DNA of 64,000 bases from Cyanidium caldarium (taxonomy: Eukaryota; Rhodophyta; Bangiophyceae; Cyanidiales; Cyanidiaceae): positions 235,152-299,151 of the forward strand of contig JANCYW010000017.1 in NCBI GenBank assembly GCA_026184775.1. The letters are read 5' to 3'. Of this stretch, positions 44,390 to 53,531 are shown in pieces. Numbering within the stretch: position 1 is the stretch's first letter; each line of letters opens with the position of its first letter. Position numbers and translations under genes: made by a program. The notes beneath the pieces were generated by a model. The model did no database searches. It saw only the letters and a program-made list of their open reading frames with translations, and was not told the DNA's origin.

Positions 44390-46333
44390 ATGGAGAGGAT
44401 GACGTTTGTGTCGGGTGTTTGGTTGCAATGGAGGGTGTGCAGAGGGTTGCGGAGGTGTTGCGGGTCGGAGAAGAGGTGTTGTCCGCGGTTGGTCCGTCGG
44501 GGCGCTTGGGGGCGCTGTGCACCGGTTGCTTCGGTAGTGCGGCGGCCGCGACGATGGCTGCATCATCTACGGGCGTCTGGCGGTGTTGGTGGTGGTGGTG
44601 TTGGTGGTGGTGGTGGTGATGAAAAAGGTGACATCCGAGTGGTGGACAGTTGGGAGGCGTGGATAGAGGGGTTGGAGCGGGATTACGGCGTCCGGGCGCC
44701 GCCGGATTATGCGGAGAGACGGGTGGAACAGGAGGCGCAGGCGCATTCCGAAAAGTATGGCGGCTTGCTGTCGCCACTGCCGTGGACGCCTACGTCGGGT
44801 GAGGGGGTTCTGACCGATGAGGAAATCGATCGCGTCGCCGAGATGTTGGCCGATGCCGACGATCGCGGCCCGGAGGTGGATTCGCTGGACGAGCCCGATT
44901 GGAACGATCCGGAGGTGCGGCAGTTTATGGTGGACTTGGCGGAACGCGCGGGTATGGGCGCGAAGCGCCCCGAGGAGGCGGCGGCGGCGGTGGATCGCAC
45001 TCGCCGCAGCGACCACCTGCCGCCGCTCAGCTACTTGCGGCGGGCGGTGCAGCAGTTGGAGCAGCTGGGATACCGGGTGGAGCCGCCATCGCCGCCGCCG
45101 CCGGACGCGGTGCCCGCCTTCGCCCCGGCATCGTTGCCGCCGCAGCTGGAGTCGTTTCAGCGGCCGCGTCTGGCGCATTCGGCATGGCGCGGGTGGCAGC
45201 AGCGCTTTGCGGCCGACACCGGTCGGCCGCTGGAGGCGATGCAATCGGTGCGCCTGGAGTCCGCATCACTGATGCCGGCGGCCGATGCGGTGGTCAAGCT
45301 GGAGCTGGTGTCGCACGATGACCCTCAACGGCGGGTGTTGGACACGCAGCATTATCTGCCGTTTGGCGCCATGGCGTTCGCGGACGGCTCGTATTGTGGC
45401 GGTTCACCGGCGGTGCACAAGAGCGACGCCATCGGGTCGCATTGGATTCCGTCGGAGCGCGCCGACCTGGAACTGGTGTTCGGGTTTGTGCTGCCCGAAA
45501 CGACGACGGGGCGAGGTGGGCGGCCGGCGCCGACGCAGTTGGTGGATGTGCGCGTTTGGTATCGCGACCGGTGTGCCCGGGAGGTGACCGTGCGGGTGCT
45601 GGAACCGGACGACGATGTGGGAGGCGCTGCCCCTGCCCAAGGTGCCGCCGACCGCCCGGTATATGCCATCGAGGCGCTGCGCCGCCCGGAGGTGACCGCA
45701 ACGCAGAAGGCGTTTTGCATCTTCCCGCTGTTTCCGCGCCTGCCCGCCTGCCGCTACCCGTCGTCGATCGCGGTAGCCGACGCGCCGACGCACCCGCTGG
45801 ACCCGGATACGCTGTCGCGGTACGAGGTGGATCTGGACAAGAAGGAGATCGAGGACCCGGAGCTCGGTCAGACGATCGAGTTTCTGAGGAAACGGCGATC
45901 GGCGGAGGTGGACGCGCGCGGTCGCCGCAAACTCAGTCGCCTCGTACGCAGCCTGCTGGAGCGGGAGAGGGCGCGCGTCGCCGCTTGCCCGATGATACTG
46001 CGGCGCACGCTGTCGAAGCACGCGTATGTGGACGGGGTGCAGCCGCGTGCCGACGGCGGGCACGCCTGGACGGTGCCCAACGTGGAGGAGACGTTTGTGT
46101 CGCGGCACCTGGTGGCGCTGCCGGGCGGCGTTCTGTGTCTGATACCGGAGCGGGTGCCACGGGTGGGATACCCCTGGGATGCCGAGGTGTGGCTATTGAC
46201 TGCGGAGGATGAGGAGGAGCGCTTACGGTTGCGGCGCATGGTGCGGTCGTACTCCCCATTCGGTGATTTTATCGCGTGCGCCCTGACGGGGGCAACGGAC
46301 CGAAAGGAGGAAACGGGAGAGAGCGTCTCGTGA
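44390..46333 (+). CDS. Unnamed 647-residue protein with organelle-like leader
   Basis: From the ATG at 44390 (or 44399) the N-terminus MTFVSGVWLQWRVCRGLRRC and onward is rich in Arg and Trp and lacks acidic residues, as in a mitochondrial presequence. A run of glycines from a GGT repeat follows. The mature part has acidic (LTDEEIDRVAEMLADADDRG) and globular sections such as VVKLELVSHDDPQRRVLDTQ, HYLPFGAMAFADGSYCGG, DLELVFGFVLPE and TQKAFCIFPLFPRLPACRYP. The end (YVDGVQPRADGGHAWTVPNV) is well ordered. It may be an organelle ribosome-associated or assembly protein, but no family is recognised. It is divergent from the Utp4-like gene. Confidence 0.68.
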   Translation: MERMTFVSGVWLQWRVCRGLRRCCGSEKRCCPRLVRRGAWGRCAPVASVVRRPRRWLHHLRASGGVGGGGVGGGGGDEKGDIRVVDSWEAWIEGLERDYGVRAPPDYAERRVEQEAQAHSEKYGGLLSPLPWTPTSGEGVLTDEEIDRVAEMLADADDRGPEVDSLDEPDWNDPEVRQFMVDLAERAGMGAKRPEEAAAAVDRTRRSDHLPPLSYLRRAVQQLEQLGYRVEPPSPPPPDAVPAFAPASLPPQLESFQRPRLAHSAWRGWQQRFAADTGRPLEAMQSVRLESASLMPAADAVVKLELVSHDDPQRRVLDTQHYLPFGAMAFADGSYCGGSPAVHKSDAIGSHWIPSERADLELVFGFVLPETTTGRGGRPAPTQLVDVRVWYRDRCAREVTVRVLEPDDDVGGAAPAQGAADRPVYAIEALRRPEVTATQKAFCIFPLFPRLPACRYPSSIAVADAPTHPLDPDTLSRYEVDLDKKEIEDPELGQTIEFLRKRRSAEVDARGRRKLSRLVRSLLERERARVAACPMILRRTLSKHAYVDGVQPRADGGHAWTVPNVEETFVSRHLVALPGGVLCLIPERVPRVGYPWDAEVWLLTAEDEEERLRLRRMVRSYSPFGDFIACALTGATDRKEETGESVS

Positions 46334-46364
46334 CGCGTTCCCTTCCCCTCGCGCACCTCTCACC

Positions 46365-47597
46365 TCACCGTTCGTCCTGCAGCGGGGCATTTTGGCGCAG
46401 CTCCTCGTACGCTAGACCGCCCAGCAGCAGCGCTTTCAGCGCCCAGAACAGCGGCGACTGCTGCCGTAGCTTCGCCGCGCGCGCCGACAGCACCGCGAAC
46501 ACCGTGTTGAGCGCCAGCGTGGCCGCCAGCACCTGTTGTAAAATCGCTCGCTTCTCATCGGATAGTGTGGTGAGCGGATTGCCGGGATAGTGTACGAACG
46601 CGCCCAGCAGCGCCACCGCCAACACGACCACATGCGCGTTTTGGAGGTACGGTCCGATGCGGGCGCCGAGCAACCACTTGGATGGTGCACCGGCGCCGAG
46701 CACCGCCGCCACCCCGTCGTATCGGGGAGCGCGCGGTCCGTCCTCGTGTTCGTGCTCGTCCCCGCGTCCGCCGCCGCCGCCGCCGCCGCCGTTGGTGGTG
46801 GTGGTGGTGGTGGTGGTGGTGGTGGTGGTGGCGGCGGCGGTGGTGACTGCTTTTCGGTCGCGAGTTGCCCTCGGGTCCCGCCAGTCGTCGGGCAGCTCTT
46901 GGAAGGGATTGCTCTCCAGCAGCCGCCGCGCCCGCGCATTGCGCGCATCCTCCTCACTGAGCGGCGGCTCCGGCAGCGGTTGCGGTATGTCGCCAATGCC
47001 ACCCGACAGCGACTTTTCGTACTCGTACTGCTCAATCAGCCAGGCGACCTCGTCATCCATCTGGATGTCATCGGACAGGGCAGTGCGCCACTCGGCGCCC
47101 GTCAACTGCGGCTCATCGCCGTCGGGCAGGCCGTCGGGCAGGCCGTCGGGCAGGCCGTCGGCGATGATATCGTCGGCGGCCGGCGGGGAGGCATCGGCTT
47201 CCATCGCCTCCAGCTGCTCGGGCGACAGCGGACCGGGAAAGGAAAAGGCGGAGGCGATGTGGTCCGTCGTCGGGGTTTCGGTAGAAGAGGCGTCGGTCGC
47301 ATGCTTCGACAAGTGTTCCGGCGCCAGCGGTCCGGGAAACGCAGTCGTCCCGGCCGCAGTACCCGACTTGCCGTCGCCAGCGCTGGAATTGTTGGCAGCG
47401 CGCTTCTTACCCTCACGACCGCCACTGCCGGCGTTCCCTCGCCGCGCGCCCCGGGCCTTGCCCTGCAACCGCATCACCGCCGCCGAACCGCCTCTCAGCC
47501 GCCGTCGCTGACCACCGACACCCGGCCACGGCACCACAAACGCCGTCCTCCACCACACGGCAGCTCTCTCATTCACTTGTCGTCCCTTCCACTGCAT
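46365..47597 (-). CDS. Unnamed membrane protein, probably plastid, with low-complexity runs
   Basis: From the ATG at 47595-47597 the protein has 410 residues. A basic leader (MQWKGRQVNERAAVWWRTAF) is followed by a disordered part containing two FPGPL motifs, a short GLPD repeat, a run of twelve threonines and a run of glycines. The C-terminal ~110 residues carry three hydrophobic segments: NAHVVVLAVALLGAFVHYPG, LQQVLAATLALNTVFAVLSA and FWALKALLLGGLAYEELRQ. The order resembles small conserved thylakoid or envelope proteins of plants (memory only). Function is unknown. It is convergent with the preceding gene, 31 bases apart. Confidence 0.62.
   Translation of the reverse strand: MQWKGRQVNERAAVWWRTAFVVPWPGVGGQRRRLRGGSAAVMRLQGKARGARRGNAGSGGREGKKRAANNSSAGDGKSGTAAGTTAFPGPLAPEHLSKHATDASSTETPTTDHIASAFSFPGPLSPEQLEAMEADASPPAADDIIADGLPDGLPDGLPDGDEPQLTGAEWRTALSDDIQMDDEVAWLIEQYEYEKSLSGGIGDIPQPLPEPPLSEEDARNARARRLLESNPFQELPDDWRDPRATRDRKAVTTAAATTTTTTTTTTTTNGGGGGGGGRGDEHEHEDGPRAPRYDGVAAVLGAGAPSKWLLGARIGPYLQNAHVVVLAVALLGAFVHYPGNPLTTLSDEKRAILQQVLAATLALNTVFAVLSARAAKLRQQSPLFWALKALLLGGLAYEELRQNAPLQDER
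46794..46849 (+). repeat. GGT/GCC-type triplet repeat inside a coding region
   Basis: A run of GGTG and GGC triplets encodes, on the minus strand, polyglycine and twelve threonines in the membrane protein gene. Similar GGT runs occur at about 16208-16233, 44109-44123 and 44584-44618, so such triplet runs recur across the window. Confidence 0.85.
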
Positions 47598-47611
47598 ACT
47601 ACCTTCGTCTC

Positions 47612-47636
47612 CCGTCGTCTCTCTCTCTCTCTCTCT
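47612..47636 (+). repeat. (TC)n dinucleotide tract
   Basis: A CT dinucleotide run lies just upstream of the membrane protein gene's start (minus strand) and in the divergent promoter region shared with the acyltransferase gene. It could be a promoter element of GAGA type or a simple microsatellite. Confidence 0.7.
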
Positions 47637-47822
47637 GAGGGTCGTCACCCCCGCCGACCGAAACAGGTCACGGTGCGGCTCGTCTCCTCCCCGCAGCGGA
47701 CGTTCCCCATCGGACGCGAAAGGCGGCACGCGTGGAGATGGCGCGCAGGCGCAGTCGCGGAGGTGGTGGCGAGCGCACGCGAGGCGCTACATCGGGTGCC
47801 CTACAGGGGCGGGAAGCATGAA

Positions 47823-49109
47823 ATGGATGAACAAGTACGGTATGATAAGCACGACCTACTCGAGGCATTGGACGGTGAAGTTGGTGGGCTGGTTGCGGGC
47901 GACGGCGCGAACAGCGCGGTGGTGAGCGGGTGGCCGGGGTCGACATCGGCTGCGGCCCGTCACTCCCGAGCTGGCGAGTACCTGCCGGTGGAAGATGCGT
48001 GTGAGGAGGCGAATCCATGCGGAGCGGATGCAAGTGGAAGGGAGGAGTGGCTGGAGAAAGATTTGGGGTCGAGTGTGGGGCGGTCCAACGGGCGGCCGCC
48101 CCGCTCGCTGGTGGTACGCAATCCGTTCATCCGACGCGACGCGCCCATGACCGTATGGGGTGCGGTGCGGCTGGCCCTGGGCACGCTCATCCTAGTGCCG
48201 GTGCGGGCGGCACTGAGTGTGTTGCTGGTGGGGGCGGCGTGTGTGGTGGCCGCCCTGCTCACATTCCCGTGTCTGACGGGGCGCGCGCGCTCCGCCCGGC
48301 TGACCGGTTGGCGGCGACGATGGCTGGCGGCGACGTTGCAAGCGCTGGCGCGCACCACGTTATGGGTGTTCGGGGTGTTTCGCATTGAAGAACGCAGTAG
48401 CGCCGGTGGAGTGCGACGTGGGGAGCACGTGCCCGGCAACTGGATCCTGGTGAGCAACCACGTCAGCTTTTTCGACATTCTCTACTTTGTGTACGCGTTT
48501 GCGCCCTCGTTTGTGGCCAAAGCGCAGGTGCGGCAGTTGCCGCTGATCGGCATTATCACGGCTGCCTTGCAGGGCATTTTCGTGGATCGGGAGCAGCACA
48601 CCACCGCCAGCGCCACCGAGCAGGTGGTGCGGCGGGTGACCGCCGTCGATGCCGCCGACTACCCGCCGTTGTTGCTGTTTCCCGAGGGCACCACCTCCAA
48701 CAACGAGGCGGTGCTGCGCTTTCACAGCGGCGCATTTGTGCCCGGCGTGCCGGTGGTGCCGTTTGCGCTGCGATACCGCTTCGGGCAGTGCGACCCGGCG
48801 TTTGTCGGCCTGTCGCCGTGGACGGTGCTTTGCATTCTGGCCGAGCCGTGCTACGCGCTAACGGTGCACTGCCTGCCGGTGTATCGACCGAGTGCTGGCG
48901 AGCGCGCGGACCCGCGACGATACGCGGAGAGCGTGCGACGGTTGCTGGCGCGCTCGCTGGGCGTGGAGCCACTGGACTTGGGATATCGGGAGCGGTTCAC
49001 CCGACAGCTGTCGCGCACCCGCCTGCAGATGATCGACCTGGCGCAGTGCAATGGGTGCGACAGCACCCACACCGACACCGACGTGCACGCGGCGCTGCTG
49101 CCGGTGTAG
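47823..49109 (+). CDS. PlsC-type lysophospholipid acyltransferase
   Basis: The 428-residue protein from the ATG at 47823 has an N-terminal soluble region of ~110 residues, a hydrophobic stretch at about 113-150 (LALGTLILVPVRAALSVLLV and following), and the acyltransferase domain. Motif 1 is NHVSFFD at 212-218, the catalytic H-x4-D. Motif 3 is LLLFPEGTTSN near 283-293. FVAKAQVRQLPLIGIITAAL between them, and VVPFALRYRF after, complete the AGPAT/LPCAT/LPEAT pattern. It transfers an acyl group from acyl-CoA to a lysophospholipid in the endoplasmic reticulum (family knowledge). It is nearest to the LPCAT/LPEAT subgroup, but the acceptor cannot be told. No EF-hand is seen. Confidence 0.88.
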   Translation: MDEQVRYDKHDLLEALDGEVGGLVAGDGANSAVVSGWPGSTSAAARHSRAGEYLPVEDACEEANPCGADASGREEWLEKDLGSSVGRSNGRPPRSLVVRNPFIRRDAPMTVWGAVRLALGTLILVPVRAALSVLLVGAACVVAALLTFPCLTGRARSARLTGWRRRWLAATLQALARTTLWVFGVFRIEERSSAGGVRRGEHVPGNWILVSNHVSFFDILYFVYAFAPSFVAKAQVRQLPLIGIITAALQGIFVDREQHTTASATEQVVRRVTAVDAADYPPLLLFPEGTTSNNEAVLRFHSGAFVPGVPVVPFALRYRFGQCDPAFVGLSPWTVLCILAEPCYALTVHCLPVYRPSAGERADPRRYAESVRRLLARSLGVEPLDLGYRERFTRQLSRTRLQMIDLAQCNGCDSTHTDTDVHAALLPV

Positions 49110-49188
49110 ACGGGCGGCTTTCGGAATTTCGGTACACCACCGCGAGGTCCCTCTGCCGATATCCCCGTTCGCCTCGCTGTGCATTCCT

Positions 49189-50013
49189 TTACTGGGCGGA
49201 AGCGCCCACGGCGGGCATGGACACCAGCAGGCCTTTGGCCACCTGTTCGGCCTGTGCGGTACCGCACAGCGCCTGCACCAGCGCCAGCCCGAACGCCAGC
49301 GCCGTGCCCGGCCCCTGCGAGGTGATAAAGTGGCCGTCGACCACTACCGGTTCGTCAACGCCCGGATGCGATTGCAGCTTGCCGCGAAAGGCGGGCGATG
49401 GGAAGCAGGTGGCGTGCACTCCGTCCAGCAGTCCATGCGCAGCCAGGGTCACCGCCGGCGCCGCGCATATCGCCCCGATGATGCGTTTGGCGGCGGCGTG
49501 CCGTTTCAGGATGGAGAGCAGCTCGGCCGAGTCGCGTAGGTGTTCCGCGCCCGGCATACCGCCCGGCAACACCACCGCGTCAAAGAGGCGTTCTTGGAGG
49601 GAGGCGTCGTCGATCAGCACGTCGGCCACCAGTCGCACGCCGCGCGACGCGGTCACCTGCAGCGTGCGCTCCACCGACGCCATCGTCACCTGCACGCCGC
49701 CGCGCACCAGCGTGTCCATCGTGGCTACCGCCTCGGTCTCTTCGCTGCCGTTGGCCACCGCCAGCAGAGCGGTCTTTTTGGTCATGGCAGTGGAGTGGAC
49801 GGGAGTAGAGGCGCTGGCTCTCAGTGAATGGAGAGCGGAGTGCGGCGCGCGGGCCCGATGCGGGCGGCGGTGCCGCAGCGCCCCACGCGGTGTAGAAAAG
49901 TGTGGCAGTCGGTGGAGAGCGACCAACCGCTGTGCTCCAACCGCGCGGTTCGCACTCGAGAATGCACTCAGTTGAAACGCGAGTGCCCAAGTCGATGCAC
50001 TCGACGCGGCCAT
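49189..50013 (-). CDS. DJ-1/PfpI family protein with transit peptide
   Basis: The 274-residue protein from the ATG at 50011-50013 starts with ~76 residues rich in Ser, Ala, Arg and His, without acidic residues, a convincing plastid (or mitochondrial) transit peptide. The DJ-1 fold follows: KKTALLAVANGSEETEAVAT, then DAVVLPGGMPGAEHLRDS and RIIGAICAAPAVTLAAHGLL with the nucleophile Cys183. FITSQGPGTALAFGLALVQ completes it. The conserved Glu lies in GSEETE. DJ-1 proteins act in oxidative-stress protection and as glyoxalase-type deglycating enzymes. The internal Met at 49785 marks the start of the domain. Confidence 0.92.
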   Translation of the reverse strand: MAASSASTWALAFQLSAFSSANRAVGAQRLVALHRLPHFSTPRGALRHRRPHRARAPHSALHSLRASASTPVHSTAMTKKTALLAVANGSEETEAVATMDTLVRGGVQVTMASVERTLQVTASRGVRLVADVLIDDASLQERLFDAVVLPGGMPGAEHLRDSAELLSILKRHAAAKRIIGAICAAPAVTLAAHGLLDGVHATCFPSPAFRGKLQSHPGVDEPVVVDGHFITSQGPGTALAFGLALVQALCGTAQAEQVAKGLLVSMPAVGASAQ

Positions 50014-50221
50014 GAAGGGCGCCGAGAACGGAGGACGCTCGCCGGGGCGTTGGTCGCGTGTGCGCCGCGCCAGACGGATTCTCTCTCTCCAAGCGGAAGA
50101 GGGAGCCTGTCACGTTTGTGACGTTCCACGAGACGGTCCGTGTCCCTCCTCTGTCGGTCGGTCTCGGAGCGCACCAGAGTGGGCGCACGCGCTGCACTCG
50201 ATCCTCTCATCGCCTCCGAAA

Positions 50222-51196
50222 ATGCCGTTCAAGACGCTAGCGGATCTAAAAAGAGGCTCATCGGGCGGTGGTGGTCGCGGTGGTGAAGATGACGACGACG
50301 GCGACGACCACCACCACCCGGACAACGAGTACTACGCGGGCGGCGAGTCGAGCGGGCAGGCGATACGCGGCAACCCGGACACGAGTGGTCGGGCACCGCC
50401 GCCGAACCGGCTGGTGTCGTCCATACTGGAGCGGGCGCGGCGGGCAGGAGCGGCCGGCGGCTGGCCGCCAGAAGAGGAGGAGGGAGAGGAGAGTGCGGGG
50501 GTGGCGCGGCGGGCGTTTGGCGGTGCGGGCTACCGTCTGGGGGACACCGAGGGCGATGAGGGCGGGTTGGTGGCGCCTGCTGCGGGCGTCGATCGCCCGA
50601 CGCGTCGCCGCACCGTCACCAAGAGCATCATCTTCTACCGAAACGGTTTCGTGGTGGATGACGGCGAGCTGCGGCCGTACACCGATCCGGGCAACGCCGA
50701 GTTTCTGCGGGACATCGACGCGGGCGTGGTGCCGCGCGAGCTGGAGGAGCCCGACGCCGCCAACTGGAACGTGAATCTGATCGACCGCAAACACGAAGAG
50801 TATCAGCCGCCGCGGGGTACGTCGGCAGTGCGCGCCTTTCACGGCACCGGGTATCGATTGGAAGAACGGGATGCTGCGGCCGCGACGACATCCGCTCGTG
50901 CCGAGGAATCGTCGTCGGCGCCGTCGGCGGCCCGACCGGTGGATCCTACCCAGCCGCGCACCCAAGTGCAAGTGCGCCTGATCGACGGTTCGCGCCTGGT
51001 GCTGGAACTGAACGCCACGCATACCGTGGCCGACCTGCGACAACACATCGTGAAGGCGCACCCGGAGTATGCCAGCGTGCCGTTCGACCTGCAGACGCCG
51101 ATGCCGAAGCGCCCGCTGGCGGACGAGCGACAGACGTTGGCAGAGGCCGGGCTGCAGAACGCGGTGGTGCTGCAGCGCTTACGGGAAGGGGAGTAG
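50222..51196 (+). CDS. p47/Shp1-type UBX cofactor of Cdc48
   Basis: From the ATG at 50222 the protein has 324 residues. It starts with MPFKTLADLKRGSSGG, followed by a disordered Gly/Asp/His-rich segment and the family's FGGAGYRLGD element. The SEP domain at about 138-215 contains KSIIFYRNGFVVDDGELRPY and FLRDIDAGVVPRELEEP. The UBX domain at about 243-322 contains TQVQVRLIDGSRLVLELNAT, VADLRQHIVKAHPEYASVPF and the loop PFDLQTPMPKRPLADERQTL. The N-terminal UBA found in animal p47 is absent here. It should recruit Cdc48/p97 to ubiquitinated or membrane substrates. Confidence 0.92.
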   Translation: MPFKTLADLKRGSSGGGGRGGEDDDDGDDHHHPDNEYYAGGESSGQAIRGNPDTSGRAPPPNRLVSSILERARRAGAAGGWPPEEEEGEESAGVARRAFGGAGYRLGDTEGDEGGLVAPAAGVDRPTRRRTVTKSIIFYRNGFVVDDGELRPYTDPGNAEFLRDIDAGVVPRELEEPDAANWNVNLIDRKHEEYQPPRGTSAVRAFHGTGYRLEERDAAAATTSARAEESSSAPSAARPVDPTQPRTQVQVRLIDGSRLVLELNATHTVADLRQHIVKAHPEYASVPFDLQTPMPKRPLADERQTLAEAGLQNAVVLQRLREGE

Positions 51197-51316
51197 TTTG
51201 GGGTTCTGCCGGCCGAATTGTGCTCAATCCCTTTACGCGATATCGATCGCTGCCTGTCGCCGCCGCTAAGACCGCCCTCGCCGTGTGTGTGTGTGTGCCC
51301 TTCTGCGCGCGGTCGC

Positions 51317-52729
51317 TCACTTTTGGAAACGCCGCAAAAACTCCGGAATGCTGCCCACGTTGCGCGCCGGATTCGCCCGGGGCGACGGCGACGGCGGCGG
51401 CGAGGCCGACGGTCGACGATTCATCGCGTCGTTGCGGTTCAGCGGTATCGCCGCGTCCGTCGCCATGCCGCCACGACGGGCCGTGCCCACATTTTTGGTG
51501 GCGCCGGCCTGGTAAAAGTCGTTGGCCGCCATGCCGGTCAACGACGAGCCCGCGCCCGCGCTGCCGCCCTCGTTCGGCTGCGGGAAGCCGGTGGCCACCA
51601 CGGTGATGGAGATCTCGTTCTCCATCTTGGGGTCCACCAGCGCCCCGAAGATGATGTTGGCGTTCGGGTCCACCGATTCGTAAATCACCTCGGCGGCCGC
51701 GTTGATCTCGTGCAACGTCATGTCCTCGCCGCCGGTGATGTTAAATACGATGCCCTTTGCGCGCTCAATGGGAAAGTCCAGCAGCGGCGAGGAGATGGCG
51801 GCCACGGCGGCGTCCTGGGCGCGCGACTTGCCACTACCGGTGCCGATACCCATCAGCGCCGAACCGGCGTGCGCCATGACACTCCGCACATCCGCGAAAT
51901 CGACATTGATGAGGCCCGGACGAATGATGATGTCGCTGATGCCCACGACACCCTGCCGCAGAATGTCGTCGGCCACGCGGAACGCGTCTTGCAGCGGGGT
52001 GTTATCCGGCACGATCTGCAGCAGCTTGTCGTTGCTCACCACGATCAACGTGTCGACGCTCTCGCGCAGCGCCTCGATGGCCTCCAGCGCCTGCGACATG
52101 CGTTTGCGGCCCTCGAAGGCGAACGGCTTGGTGACCACGCCCACCGTCAGGCAGCCCTGCTCGCGGGCGGTCTCGGCCACCACCGGCGCCGCGCCCGATC
52201 CAGTGCCGCCGCCCATGCCCGCGGTCACGAACACCAGGTCGCCGCCGCGCACCGTCTCGGCGATCTGGTCGCAAGACTCCTCGGCGGCCTTGCGGCCGAT
52301 CTCCGGGTTGCCGCCAGCACCCAGCCCGCGCGTCAGCTTGTTGCCGATGCTGAGGGTGTGGTTGGCGCCCGAGCGGTTCAACGCCTGCACGTCGGTGTTG
52401 ATCGCCCAAAACTCCACGCCCGTAATACCGGTGTCCACCATACGGTTCACCGCGTTGCCGCCGCCGCCGCCCACACCGATCACTTTGATGCTGCACGGCG
52501 GCGCGTTGCTGTCGGATCCGGGCGCGCCCAGCACACTGGGCACGCGCTCCATTGGCCGTCCGTTGTGCATCATGTTGCCACGCAGGGTGTGCCACGCCGC
52601 GCGCCCACCGGTGCGCGCCACCATGTACGGTGGAGAGGGCGCCGCGGTGAGCGCGCGCTTCGACTGCACCGGACGTCCGGTGAACGTCGTGCGCTTTCCA
52701 GGGTTCACAACAAAAGCCGTCTGATTCAT
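51317..52729 (-). CDS. FTSZ2: Plastid division protein FtsZ (FtsZ2 type)
   Basis: The 470-residue protein from the ATG at 52727-52729 carries a ~70-residue leader resembling a plastid transit peptide and a complete FtsZ GTPase. [17 protein letters not shown] starts near residue 81, [14 protein letters not shown] near 104, and the tubulin signature GGGTGSG is at 173-179. The synergy region contains [13 protein letters not shown]. The core is strikingly cyanobacterial ([20 protein letters not shown]). The C-terminus ends [10 protein letters not shown], the conserved peptide kept in plant FtsZ2 and absent from FtsZ1. It polymerises into the stromal Z ring. C. merolae has both plastid and mitochondrial FtsZ; this one is of the plastid type. 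Confidence 0.95.
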   Translation of the reverse strand: MNQTAFVVNPGKRTTFTGRPVQSKRALTAAPSPPYMVARTGGRAAWHTLRGNMMHNGRPMERVPSVLGAPGSDSNAPPCSIKVIGVGGGGGNAVNRMVDTGITGVEFWAINTDVQALNRSGANHTLSIGNKLTRGLGAGGNPEIGRKAAEESCDQIAETVRGGDLVFVTAGMGGGTGSGAAPVVAETAREQGCLTVGVVTKPFAFEGRKRMSQALEAIEALRESVDTLIVVSNDKLLQIVPDNTPLQDAFRVADDILRQGVVGISDIIIRPGLINVDFADVRSVMAHAGSALMGIGTGSGKSRAQDAAVAAISSPLLDFPIERAKGIVFNITGGEDMTLHEINAAAEVIYESVDPNANIIFGALVDPKMENEISITVVATGFPQPNEGGSAGAGSSLTGMAANDFYQAGATKNVGTARRGGMATDAAIPLNRNDAMNRRPSASPPPSPSPRANPARNVGSIPEFLRRFQK

Positions 52730-53008
52730 CGCTGCCAACAAGTTGCACTCGATGTACGCGCCGTCCCACTGGAGCGGTGTCACTGTGCTTTTCGGACCGC
52801 CAACGCCAACTGCTGCCGCGTGCACCGACCCAAGCCAGCGTCCGCAGCGCGAGCCGGAACATCGAGGCGCCCGCGCGCGCCAAAATCCCGCGCGCCCACT
52901 TCCCGCGCATCGCGAGTTTCGAATCGGGCACGCAGGGGCGGAGGGCATCGGGCGCGGGGATCGCGCACGGGAACTGCGGAACGGGAGGCGCTCACCGGGG
53001 AGAGAGGC

Positions 53009-53482
53009 ATGGTGGAGTTGGAGGAGGAGGCACGATGGGTGCTGTACGAGCTGGGGGAGGTGGCAAGGCACACGGTGGATGAGCGGTTGCGGGAGGATAG
53101 GGGCGAGAGGCGGTCGCTACGGGGGCACCGACGGCTGCGACGGCGACGGGAGCAGCGGTCCGCCGAGGCAGAACCGCAGGTGGAGGAGAACCTGCCGGTG
53201 TTGGTGGCGGCGTATGCCTTGGCGTTGAGCGAGGACGAGTTGAGGGCGGCGTGGGAGCAGTGGCGGGGACAGCAACAAGTGTTGAAAGAACGCATCCAGG
53301 AGGCGTGGTGGAGTGAGCGCGAGGCGCCCGTACGAGTGCGGCGCCTGCTGCAAGAGTACGACGCGATGGTGGAACCCGAACAAACAGTGAGGGTGGAGCG
53401 GTTGCGGACGAGGCACCAACGACTGGTGGAGGTGGTGGAGGAGTGGCAACGCGAGGGCCGATGTGGCCATTTGACGGAGTGA
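53009..53482 (+). CDS. Small charged coiled-coil protein, unknown
   Basis: From the ATG at 53009 the protein has 157 residues, filling the space between FtsZ (divergent) and the carrier gene (convergent). It is almost entirely helical and charged: [20 protein letters not shown], then [20 protein letters not shown] and [20 protein letters not shown]. Small proteins of this kind occur among kinetochore and tethering-complex subunits, but nothing specific is recognised. The open frame extends far upstream on the antisense of FtsZ, which is an artefact of composition. Confidence 0.55.
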   Translation: MVELEEEARWVLYELGEVARHTVDERLREDRGERRSLRGHRRLRRRREQRSAEAEPQVEENLPVLVAAYALALSEDELRAAWEQWRGQQQVLKERIQEAWWSEREAPVRVRRLLQEYDAMVEPEQTVRVERLRTRHQRLVEVVEEWQREGRCGHLTE

Positions 53483-53531
53483 ATCGCGGTGACGAGCGCT
53501 GGCTCGCGCGCACGCAGCACCGACCCGTCGC

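Noticed and set aside
51218-53008. Upstream extension of the small coiled-coil gene's frame opposite FtsZ
   Set aside because: Antisense to FtsZ; only the part after the ATG at 53009 is independent.
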